Notes under the pieces: model-generated | What the model was told of the DNA's origin: nothing | What the model saw: the letters and a program-made list of their open reading frames with translations, nothing else | Database searches by the model: none | Program-made: the position numbers and the translations under genes | Assembly (NCBI RefSeq): GCF_000699445.3 | Contig: NC_067199.1 | Coordinates: 36,502,902 to 36,566,901, forward strand | Origin: Schistosoma haematobium | Lineage: Eukaryota > Platyhelminthes > Trematoda > Strigeidida > Schistosomatidae | Length of the DNA stretch: 64,000 bases | Direction: 5' to 3' | Shown: in pieces, positions 35,863 through 47,500 of the stretch | Numbering within the stretch: position 1 is the first letter of the stretch | How the letters are laid out: every line of letters starts with the position of its first letter

Positions 35863-36338
35863 TTATCGTCACGCGAGTAAAAAGTGCCGAGGATTCGGTA
35901 CGCGTTCATGTGGGCTTTACAGCCCATGAATTTGCTGTTCGACGAAGTATCGATTAGCTGCAGCCTACGTGAATCGACAAGCAATTCATAGTGCTGTAGA
36001 AAATCGATACCTAGTATGGCTGTGGGAACATCAGCAATGATGAACGTCCACATATACCGTCGTCGGTTGCCCAGGTTGACCGCGAGTTGTCGTGTACCGT
36101 AGGTAGGAATGACTGAGCCATTCACAGCGCGTAGTCGAAGCACTGTGGCTTGTGACTTGCTGCTACCTCGTGGTACGACAGAAACTTGGGCCCCAGTGTC
36201 TACTAGGAACCTAGCGTTTGTGCGATAATCGTGCACATAGAATAGGCGACCAACCTGGGGAGAAGGGCCGACGAGTACGGCCGCTTTTACTCGCCGGCGC
36301 TGGCGTTTCCCGCCTTGTATGAGCATGGTGCTCGACAA
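35799..36338 (-). CDS. Aspartic protease segment of CsRn1-like element
   Basis: 179 codons. Protease active site [13 protein letters not shown] near residue 45 and a second conserved patch [11 protein letters not shown] near 107. It overlaps the end of gag (36287-36338) in another frame, as expected of a gag/pol frameshift, and runs out of frame before RT. The listed start is not an ATG. Confidence 0.88.
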   Translation of the reverse strand: MSSTMLIQGGKRQRRRVKAAVLVGPSPQVGRLFYVHDYRTNARFLVDTGAQVSVVPRGSSKSQATVLRLRAVNGSVIPTYGTRQLAVNLGNRRRYMWTFIIADVPTAILGIDFLQHYELLVDSRRLQLIDTSSNSKFMGCKAHMNAYRILGTFYSRDDKFHALFEKFPYSLNHSRSFHR

Positions 36339-37152
36339 CGGCGGGCGCCAGACCCGAAGGACCTATGGAACCAGCACCAACTGTCACTCGCTTCCATAGC
36401 CGCCTTTCGGCGTGGCCTGGAAGATGCCCTTTTTGGGCGAGTGGTGACGGGTTTGCGAGAACTTGAGCGAGCTCGGGGGACGTAGGGTTGGGGTACGTTA
36501 CAACGGTCTCGAAAACTAAGACGTGTGTGAATACACCCGGCCCTGTCACCATGAGCTGAGGAATGACCGGCATCCATGTCTACTTTAGGACGTGCCGTCG
36601 AAGCAACTACATAGGTGTCTCTATTACTAGTCCTCGCCAAAATTTTGTCTGCTATGAGGGCTACCTGGTTAAGCGGTGAGTCCTCGAGCAGTGCCGTCAC
36701 AGTAGGTTGGATATGGGCTGGTAGTGACTCGAGCCATAATTCCTTAACTATCTCCGAGTCAGATGCTGTTGGTCCTGCAAGAGATTTCAGGCGCGTGAGG
36801 TGATGGCTTGGTTTAGCATCACCCAGGGGGTGACGTGCTAACAGGGTCCTCAATCGTTCCTCCCTCGATGGGAGGAAATGTCGGAGAATTGCCTCCTTGA
36901 GGCGGTCATAAACATTAGGCACGTTAGAATTGAGGACGACCTCACGAACAGCTACTAAATGGTCCCCGGTAACGATTCGAGAGCGTAGGCGTATTTTTGC
37001 CTTTGGCTCGTGATACGACGAGTCTCGAACTGAGACCCTATTGCAGCAAACCAGACCTCAGGGTCGTGGGGGATAAATGATACAGGTCGAAAATGAATGG
37101 CCTGTACGTCTGAGTCTATAACATTAATAGTATTCTTCTCGCTATCCGTCAT
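36287..37152 (-). CDS. Gag of CsRn1-like element (split)
   Basis: Begins at ATG 37152 (MTDSEKNTINV), runs to a stop at 36955, and continues in the next frame from about 36970 to 36287. The switch sits at a GGGG run (about 36962-36966). The N-terminal part has the capsid motif FIPHDPEVWFAAIGSQFE. The C-terminal part has NVYDRLKEAIL and the knuckle [18 protein letters not shown] (CX2HX9CX3C). Confidence 0.85.
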
Positions 37153-37271
37153 GTCGTGTATATTGTATATTAAAAATTAATATGAAAATATACGACAGAC
37201 GTGGATAGATAAATAATAGACTCACCAAATTGACTTCTTTGGAAGATGTGACCCGAGGTTGCGGCGTGTTC

Positions 37272-37291
37272 CAAACTTTGGGATCACCAAT
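37272..37291 (-). other. Primer binding site of CsRn1-like element
   Basis: Reverse strand TGGTGATCCCAAAGTTTGG starts two bases inside the 5' LTR; TGGTGA fits the tRNA-Trp-like primer reported for the CsRn1 group. Confidence 0.65.
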
Positions 37292-37648
37292 TGTAGCGTG
37301 GCGTCGAGTTGAGATTAACTGTGAACACCGCTACCAAGAAACACGTGCCAGATAAATCAGAAGGCGAGGATCGAACGTAACCAGATTTATTTCGTTGGCG
37401 ATCTCGTGGCATTGAACGAATACCGAGATCGTGCCAAGGAATGGTACAAGCGAAAGCAGAAGAAAGGAGTACGTGCGAACAGTACCAAAAACCGCGGAAC
37501 AATGATGGAAGGTAATGGAAGCACAAAATGGCTATAATTAGCACAGTTAAACAAAAGCACATTAAAACACACACCGGTACAGTTGGTTATAATAATAATT
37601 GTTTTTATTAAACCAGTCGTGTTCTCGTGATAAACGTGAGTCACTACA
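37292..37648 (-). repeat. 5' LTR of the CsRn1-like element
   Basis: Partner of 32128-32484. Confidence 0.93.
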
Positions 37649-38136
37649 ATTTAATCCGTCATACCCAACTAACTGTCTCTCCTGATTTAGAAAACTTAAA
37701 CGTATTTTGTGGTGTTTCGTAAATCGTGTCCATAGACGGTACAAAGATTCAAGAATACGTCTCTATAGCTTCGGCACAGATGGACTGATTTCAGGAAGCT
37801 ACCAGTTAGATAAATTATCAACTATGGGACGGCTACATAATTTTCCTATCCACGCTGAAACAGAAAAAACTAGATACCAGGGTATAAGAATCTTAACTCT
37901 TAGTTGGAAAGTGGTAATAACCTCACTCTTAATGTGCATTCCTTATCTCGACCTGTGTAGATCGTTCATCATTATACAATTCATTAACTCGGTGACCTAA
38001 ACTTTCAGTTCTGACCGTTAGTTCTACTTGATGCAGATTAAAAACTAGGATGATGCATAATGTAACTCAAAACATGTGAAATCATCATGAAACTCGTGGA
38101 TTTTTAATTGATTCTTGGTTTTGTTTAATCGTTCCC

Positions 38137-38196
38137 AATACAGCTTTACATAGGTTAATTGTCTTGGAGCTGCCGCTAGTTTGACCAATCAGAATA
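38137..38196 (+). promoter_or_regulatory. Filamin 5' UTR end with possible splice or trans-splice acceptor
   Basis: TTCCCAATACAG (ends 38143) after a T-rich stretch could accept a 5' UTR exon or a spliced leader. An in-frame TGA at 38182-38184 shows that ATG 38197 is the first usable start. 37653-38136 holds nothing else recognised; no promoter was located. Confidence 0.35.
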
Positions 38197-38548
38197 ATGG
38201 ATCACGATGAGGATAACAGTGATAGAGATTGCGGTCTTGTTGAATCTGATGAAGAAACTCGAATGGCTGAAAAGGAATTGGCTGAGGATGCACAATGGAA
38301 AATATTCCAGAAAAACACTTTCACGCGTTGGGCTAATGAGCATCTGAAAAAAACTGATCTTCTTATTGAAGATTTAGAGACTGATTTGAGTGACGGTCTT
38401 CGTCTAGTTGCTCTTGTCGAAGTCTTATCAGGACATAAGTTTCGGCACATTAACAAAAGACCAACGTTCAGAACTCAAAAGCTCGAAAATGTAACTACTG
38501 TTTTAAGATATCTGGAAGAAACTGAAGGCTTGCGCCTCATCAGTATAG
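38197..38548 (+). CDS. FLN: Filamin exon 1: acidic N-terminus and CH1 start
   Basis: 117 codons plus one base. Acidic leader ([13 protein letters not shown]) then [19 protein letters not shown], the standard CH1 opening, and [18 protein letters not shown]. Donor GTATCT at 38549. Confidence 0.93.
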
Positions 38549-41500
38549 GTATCTATGGAAATAAACCTTTTAACCAGTATTTCAGACAGCAGCCATATTG
38601 TTGATTGCAACTTAAAGCTCATACTTGGTTTAATCTGGACCCTTATTTTACATTACTCTATATCTGTACCTCTAATAGCAGATGAAGAAAACGTTCTCCA
38701 AGTAAGTGGTAAATATATTTTTTTGATCTTGAGTTTTCGGCTAGTACGAAATACCTATTGTTGTATGAAATATTCACGAACATTTCTGTCCGTAATCTGC
38801 TTATGACCAAATCACGTTTCGCTACTTCTTATTCTGTCTAGCGTCCAGTAGAATATTGATTTATAGAACCATCCACTGTTCTTCTACATCACTCAGTATC
38901 TTAAGATGCGATGTAGTAGCTTTGTAACGGGTAAAGTTTTTGATTGACAAAGACCAAAAGCAGTCTTAATTTTTCCATCGCTGACCACTGTAATCGATGT
39001 TGATCAAATGAGTCTTTGTTTGCTGTTCGCCTTATCTTCAGTGGCAATTTGTTAAATCGACCGTATGATCTGTGGTGTAGCCTTAATTGTTTGAAAACTT
39101 GAGTTTTAATTTCTATTACGGTGATTTTTTAAAAATTAAGTATGTTTGGTTATTTAATTGTCACTATACTATATCCTGAACCCAGCTATTAAATTCAAAT
39201 GTTTAGATCTCAGTTGGCTGGCGACAAGTAGTCAGTATTCAGGCAGTAATGACGGGGTTTTCATGTTTTGATTCTGATCCAGTGTAATTCAAACTATATT
39301 CCAATAAATTGCCTTTTATTTGTTAACAGGATGATAGAAACCAAACTCAAGGTCCTAAACAGCGTTTGCTCAGTTGGGTCAAACAGAAATTGCCAGTAAT
39401 CCCAATTCGAAATTTCACCACAGATTGGAATGATGGTATAGCTATTGGAGCTCTCGTTGATGCTTGTGCTCCTGGACTTTGTCCGGATTGGCCTCACTGG
39501 GATCAGCAAAATCCTTTGCGTAATGCCACGGAAGCTATGACAGCTGCAGATGACTGGTTATCTATCCCCCAGTTAATTCGACCAGAAGAAATGATTGATC
39601 CTAATGTTGATGAAAAGTCGATGATGACTTATATTAGCCAGTTTCCCAATGCTTGTTTAAAAGAGGGTGCACCACTGCGAGCTAAACTGAATCCTTCGAA
39701 AGTACGCGCATATGGTCCAGGTAAGTTTGGTTCATCTTTTTGTATCTAACTAAACCCGAATTATACTCGTCCACATTATGTAATTCCAGACTTCATTAAA
39801 CTACGAGTTACCGTTAGTGATGTTGTTTCACGAGTTATACGCAACTCATAAGTATTGAGTTTTTTAATCCTTCCATTCAATTTGCTTTTATAGTAAATCA
39901 AATATCCCAAGTTAGCTAAACAGAAGTCACCAAATGTCTTTGTTTGACAGTATATTCATATACATATTGTAGTTTAAACATGCAATATTAATTCAAGTTG
40001 TCTCCAACTTTTATAAGCACAGACCCAAAGCACAAATTGGTTTTGCACTCAATAATTGACTTCTATAGAGGATAAGTCTCAATTATATACTGTATATTTT
40101 TTTGGCAGTAACGTTTTCTGGATGATTTGCTGATTTCACTCAATGCCTACTTTAGGCCATAGTGTTGATAAAGACGCAGCAAAAAGTGTGTTGAACTGTT
40201 TCCGTTGTTTCCTCAATACTTGTGATCAACTATATAGAAAATCAAGCGTGGCAAGTTAGGCTACCTAAGGCACTATAGAATTTGCTTTGTTTTATTTTGC
40301 ACATAGTACCAAATAATACTATTGCATCGGAGTTATATAAAAACCACTGTTAACGTCATAATTTGTAAATATTTGATACTGACAAAGCAGTAGCGCATAA
40401 AATAATTCTCTGTACCGGTTTTCATTGATCATATAGTTTAGCTGTCAAGCCAACATTCACACCTAAGAATATACACATTTTCAAATCCGGCAGGAGTTTT
40501 ACTCAACAACACATTGTCCTCTGATTCTAAGTATCGTTGCCTTCAACAAGCCATGACTAGTTTAACTATTTGTGAGTCTCCACGTATCGTATTAACTAAA
40601 TTATCGAATCAGATGGCAATTAAAAGTTTGATAATTTAAAACTTTAGAACATATAAACTTGTGTAACTGATTTTTGGTGGAAGTTTGGTATAAACGGTGT
40701 CTCCGACCACCGATTACTTCGCTATTGCTTTTATGACCATCCCTAAAACAAACAGCCGTGTTTCTCTACCCTTATCTCATTGTAACTCAAATTCTTTGTA
40801 TGTTGAACTTTTTTCTATATATTTATAACTGTTAGGCTTGGAATCAAATGAAAATAGAATTGGTACACCGGCTAAATTCTATGTAGAAACAGCTCATGCT
40901 GGCAGAGGTCAGTTGGAAATACTTGTAATCAATTGCAGAGGTGTCAGAGAAACGGTAAGTATTAGTAGTTTTCATGTTTTACACCATACGTTTTCACTGT
41001 TATTATGTTTAAGAAATCTGATGATTAGTTGATGGTAGTTAAATGTCATAGTTTTGCCAATAATCCAAGAAAATATTTATTTTATTTCTATACAATGATT
41101 ATTTTCTTTACATATAGTTTGTTAATATTTCGTAACGAAACTAATTAAGATAACTTTTATGCATTCTTGAAATCCGTTGCAATTTATTCATGACATGCAA
41201 CATTTCACAATATGAGTAGGTTAAGTATTTCGTTCTCCTTTCTTTAAATATGTGGTACTAACTTTGACTAAAAGTTCGGTGAAATTTCAGTGGGCGTTAC
41301 AAGATGTGGGTAGCTGTGAGTCATCACCAAAAGCTTTTAAAATCTTTTATTCATCAATAATTAATAGTTAAAACGAGTGTGATGTGTAAACAAAACTTAA
41401 TTCGAACTAAGCTCGAACTCTACAGAATAAGAAATAAAGATTTTTTTAGAAGGGATAATCTCTTTTTTAATTTTGTTTTAGTGTGAAGTGATTTTCGACA

Positions 41501-44500
41501 ATGAAACAAATCAAACTTACTCTTGTGTGTATGAACCACGTTTAGAAGGTGAATATCGTATAGTTATAAAGTATGGTGGACATGAGATACCTAATTCACC
41601 TTTTCGTGTTAATGTCAAGGGAATATTTTTAGACCCAAGTAAAGTAACTGTAAGCGGTCCAGGATTACAAAATTCAGAACTCAATTGTGTTGGTCGTCGT
41701 ACTCATTTTAATGTACATACTCAGAGTAAGTTTGTCTTTTTAATGAATTATCACATCCCATATACTATAAATGATACTGTTCACTGAAGTTTTGTACTCA
41801 TTGAAAAATCAATGATGCGAATTTTTAATTTTTGAATAAATTAAATATGCTAATAAATACTAACGTAAACTTTATACCATTATTCAATAATTCGTCTATT
41901 TGAAAAAAAAAGAGAGCTGGACTGCGCTCCAATTCACCATGAATAATCAAATTTGTTTGAAAATACTACGTAACTTGCGTGAAGTACCTTTCAACCTTTT
42001 TAAATGCTTCAAAAGATGTAATAATTTAGTTCAAAGTACTTATATTTTAAGAAAAACGTGAAATATAGATTAAAGTAGCTGATTGTAATAGTATTATCTT
42101 TAACTCAGTTTTTTGTTGGTCCGAAATCGTTGGTATGTGATTTTTCGCCATTCGCAATTATTTACATCAGCCATTTGACAACTTATAACCCGTATTACTA
42201 AATTTCTACTAGTGACTTTGTATTGATGCTGTAAGTTTTAATCTGATTAATATAACCTATCTCACTAACCTCATATTTCATCTTACACTACACGTTAAAC
42301 TATGTGGTTACTACTTTTTGCAAGACTTGCTGTTTGGCAAGGATTCATAGTCTCATCAACCAATCTAACCCCTCTCCATATTGTTATAACTTGTGTCCTG
42401 AGTCCCTATTAATGTAAAACGTAATAATACCACCAATTAGAGAACAGTGAATTATCGATCGGACCAGTGACGCATGAAATTTGTACGAGCAGTCTAGAAT
42501 CCTTATCGGTCCTGCTTCTGCCTAGTCCAGAACACCAGTCTCAGCCTCTGAGATACGAATAATTTATTTCAGACATACTGGATTTATACACCAACCAAAC
42601 AGACTACATCGTACCATAAAATAGGAAACAACAAGATTTATCCAAATGCCCTGGTATGGCCGAGAGCGAGGTGGGTTCACCCTCCCTCTCGAAATACTCT
42701 CACACGGCCGCGCGTATACAGCCTCTGCCAGGGAAGTCCTACTCACTGCCTTCTCGTGGCGGGGGTGTTGTTTACGAAAATGAGAGGACGAAAAGCGAAT
42801 GTCCGGCGCTTTAACCGGACCCCAAACCAAATCAATGTTGCACATGGGCTCCAGTATCCTGAGGGAACAAATGGCGTATGAACCAATCGTTGGTCACCGG
42901 CTACCATGGGACTGCATCTCCTTACGATGCTCCACTGCCTTGTGGGTTAGACCTTTAGGTCAAAGGCTCGGGGTGTGGCCCCCTAAGACAACCACCTGCT
43001 TCGGTCTGGGCACCCGGGGAGTATCGCAGCCCACACGCAATTAATGAACTGAAATTGTGTGGCGCATATATATTTGGCGCACTCCTGTACCAATATATAT
43101 GTGTTCAAATAATTGATAGACTGGGTATAACTCAAGAATGGTAAATCGTATAATAACAGTTCATAGGTCAAAAAAGCTCATAATAAGAGGGACACGAATA
43201 TGAATAGTTTAGTTACTTAACAATTATACGACAAAAAAATATACGTATAATAATAGTCCAGAAATAGTCCAGTTACCATTCATTATTCTTATCGGGATAT
43301 AACAATATTGATACTTTTACGCATATGCTGCCAAAATCAAACAAATTACAATTGCTAATGGACAAGCTTTAGCATTTCAAAATGTGAGTGAACATTCAAA
43401 TCCAGGTATTTGCTCGTCTCAGCGTGATTGCTATTTTATCGTCTTTCGGATGCAATGTAGTACTTAGTTCCGAAATTCTCAACTGATATCGTCAAATATA
43501 ACTGTCAATATCTATTATTTCTGTCCTTATAAGCTAGTTCAGTTAATTATGAAATATAAAGTTCGAATCACGTGATATTAGCAACCATTTACTAATTTCA
43601 TATGTGCTCATATTTACTAATCAAAAATATTTGTCTATAAAGGAAACAAAGCAATTTATTACACACGATCGACCAATTATATGTTTTTACTATCTTCATA
43701 CCTACACAACTTCACTTTTTTAGATGCTGGAAATGGAATAGTAGACTGTTACATTGTTGATCCACACGGCAGAACTGATACTGTCAAACCACGTATTACT
43801 TGCCCAGGTGGTGATGGGTGTTTTATTGTTGAATATACACCAAAAGAAGTTGGTGTCCATCAAGTATTTATACAGTTTGCGGAGAAACAGATACCTAATT
43901 CACCATTTCAAGTTGAAATAGCACCTAGTACGTTTCACATTGTGTTGTTTACTATATTTTTGTTCATCTAAATTGGTTATCATTTAGAAGCTTAATTCAG
44001 TCATTACATAGTTATTGTTTTATTCAGGAGAGTCTGGTAAAGGTAAGTTTTAATAGCATGTTATTTTCCTCATTTTACATAAAAAAATCCATCATTTTTT
44101 TTAAATTTAAAGACTTCATATTGCGATATGGTATGGTACATTTCTCCGCACCTAATGTCATATGTATGCTTATAAGTCATTCAGAATCCATCCGTTTATA
44201 ATGTACTGTATTTGTTCGTAAGTAATCATATTAGTTGACCTTATTTGGTCGTTTTTCTTCATCCTTTTCTTATCAAACTGATATTTGCATTTCACTATTC
44301 ATTTATATTACAAAGTTGTTTTTAAGCGCTGTATCTGCTCATATTTACGTTTCTTAACTAGAATTTGTAATTCCGAATTACAAATGACTAGTACTCAGTA
44401 TTGTATCGGTAAAATTGGTCCTCAATGTCAATATTATATTGGTTTTTGTTTTTGTTGTCAACATTTCTAGTGGATTTTTCATCAAAATGATAATACTCAT

Positions 44501-47500
44501 TCTGTATATCTCATTTGCTGTATATATATGCTGTCATTTGTTGTTAAAATTACATGTTTATAGGAATTTATACCGTTGAAATTGTACTGTTTTCTGATTG
44601 TGAATAGTTCTTGAAATCTGGTTTTACTTATATTTAGATTAATAAACTTCAATTGAACCTAAAACAATACTATTTCTAGTGGAGTTTATAATTTACCCGT
44701 TTCTTTGTTTGAAAATTTGAATTAGCTGCAGCAATCGCTGCTCTTTCAGCAGTTATACAAAATTCAACATTCAATCAAAGTGCCAAACAATCTATGCATA
44801 ATGAAGTACCGGAAATAAAGAACACTTCAAAACAGAATGGTTTTCATGAAAATCCTGATGTTGCTCTTGTGGAAACATTTGATAATATGAAAGTAGAAAA
44901 TGGAACTGTCACATCTGACTCTTCATTGATGAATTCATCTGAACGTAAAAATGAAAAGAAACAGTTAGTTGATAATTCTGTCAAAGAAGAATCATTTATA
45001 CACGAAATAATTGAAGGTGACATAAAAATAACTGCCTGCCCATTTGCATGTACATTATATTATATATGTGCATGCATCTTACTGGAAATTAATGTTTCTA
45101 TGCATGATGTCTGTTCTATCTACATACAGTTTTATTGTTTTTATATAAATAAAGAATTTATTGAATGTTAATTTCTCTCACATTTCAGAAGTTCATCCTG
45201 AGTTAGCTTATGCTACTGGAAGAGGTATACAAGCTCGTGGTATACGTGTACAAGATCGAGTGAAATTTTCTGTTCATACTGAACGAGCTGGTGATCAAGC
45301 TCCACTTGCAGTTACAATGACTCGTGCAGGTATATGAAATACTGACTTTGAATTTTATTACTAAATTTTCTGGTTAATTTCAATTATAACTATGTTATTC
45401 GAAGTCGAGTCGAGTTTCGATAGCTTGAATATTATCAGTTTACAAGCACTTATACTTCATTGACTTTGCATTTCATCACCTGTCTAACGATACATTCATG
45501 TGTGAAGCGTAACTTACCACCCAGCAGACCAGACGAAAGTAGGTATTGCGGAACTCAAATTTGCGACCTATGAGTTGAAAGTTGATTACCTTAGTCATTA
45601 CGCCACCTCTTTAGTTAACTTCATATCAACCGTTAGATAATTTCATCGAACTTCACTTTAAACATACGACACTCAAATGGTAAATAATCAGTAGTCCAAT
45701 TATTTGTTTGTTTACAGTCCACAAAACATAATTTACTTTTCAAAACTGGTAATTTCTTTATAATTGTTAGTAATAGTAGGCAGCTAGTAAGTGAGTGGTC
45801 GGATTCCAGCGACAATTTTCAATAAAATATGTCACTCTATATATTTTCAATGTGACTTAACCCTTATAACCTAATATAAATAAATAAATAGTAAGCCAAC
45901 ATCTATTTATAATCTTGTTTTAAAAAAACAACAATACGTGATTTTTGTTTTGTTTAGGTGAATGTTGTAAATAAAACAAAACCCAAATAGAGTTCAAGAG
46001 ATAGATAATATTGGGCGCGTATTGTTAAAATGCAAATATTGTCACCTTAAAAAATGAAACAGAATATGCTCTACCTACATGTTTCTTTTTCATATTATCA
46101 TTAGTGTGGATATTAACGAGTTTTTATAGACTTTAAATCATGAGCCGATCTTAGTTAGACCACCACTGAAACCTGAAAGCACAAAACGGCCGTTTTGTCC
46201 AAATGTGTGGCTTCTGGGGAGTAGACTTACTGCCCTGCATCCGGCAATCAAGCCCACGGCCTTAGTTTTCGTGCGCAGACGCTTAACCCCTAGGGCAATG
46301 AGACGGCAATCAACAGTGTTAATGTTTCACTCCAATCAATTCACGATATTGCGCGACCATCTGAGGTAGATAATTATCACGCCCTTGCACGATAATACTC
46401 ATTAGTGACTAGCTTGATATGTTCTTCGTTTTCAATTTTTCTTAATAATTTGCCCATAATAATATGTAAAGAGGTATATAGTTTTATGCTTGCTAAAAAA
46501 AACACTCCTGTTTGATGTGAGTGTACATGTAATGCAAGGAGGTATGTCTGGGATCAGTTATATTGATGATAATTTTATGGTTTACATCATTTATTGGTCT
46601 TAGATAATCACTAGAAACCAAAAAGCATTGAAAGATCGTTTCATCCTAATACCAGACTTTTCAGCAGTACACATCCGTGATCCTACCGAATATCGAACCC
46701 AGAACCATCAGATTATTAACCTAGCATTCAGTGATCTTCATGCCTAACTTCAACTATTGGTCGCCAGTAGTTTTCTATCAAATGTGTAGTAACGGAGTTA
46801 TTCTGACCCTAATGAAATTGATAGCCTTTTGAACATTATGACAAATTTACTTCCCAACCCTTAGACTTTGATTTGTTTTAAAATGCGATAAATTTATTTT
46901 GATTCAGTTCATTATTGTTACAGGTTAAGTTTCCTCTAATCTTTCACAGTAAATGCTTTAGATATAATAAGAATTGAATATATAGTAAAAAATGTTACAC
47001 AATTTTACTGTCTCTCCATCCTGAATTTTTCATTTTTTTAAAAATTGTTTTCCTATAAACAAAAGACGGTCAAAGTGAACCCGTGGAAATTCATCAGATT
47101 GATAAGTTTTTATGGGATTGCTTCTACAGTCCACAGCGACCCGGGAAGTACACACTTAATGTACGATATGGCAATGGACATATCCAACATAGTCCTTATA
47201 CTGTAAGTATTACACCTGGTCAGTAAAAGTATGCTTCTTTTTGTATATTCCTCACCAAGAAATTAATTTTTCTCTTTAACCACACAATTGTTGGTGCAAA
47301 TGGATGGCAAAATAAGTATGCGCCACACAATAGGAAAATGAGATTGTACAAAGGTACATGGAGGAAGCTAGACACAATAGAAAAAAACTATAAGTCAATA
47401 AAAATTAGTGAACGAGAGTAGTAAATCATTGGATAAACACTTCAGTTAAGAAAAATACAACCGGAAGTTTCTCTCGCTTTTATGAAGAAAGTAGGAGAAA

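Larger units (their letters stand above)
32124..37652 (-). mobile_element. LTR retrotransposon, CsRn1/Boudicca-like, with 4-bp target duplication
   Basis: Element 32128-37648 (5521 bp) on the minus strand, flanked by ATTT at 32124-32127 and 37649-37652. Two 357-bp LTRs (TGTAG...CTACA) differ by eye at one base (32138 A, 37302 C). Order on the minus strand: LTR, primer site, gag, protease, RT/RNase H, integrase, about 550 bp of 3' region, LTR. The gag knuckle CX2HX9CX3C is the CsRn1-clade signature. The coding frame changes four times; three changes look like one-base losses in homopolymers. Confidence 0.9.

Noticed and set aside
38202..38456. 84-codon antisense ORF
   Set aside because: Shadow of filamin exon 1.
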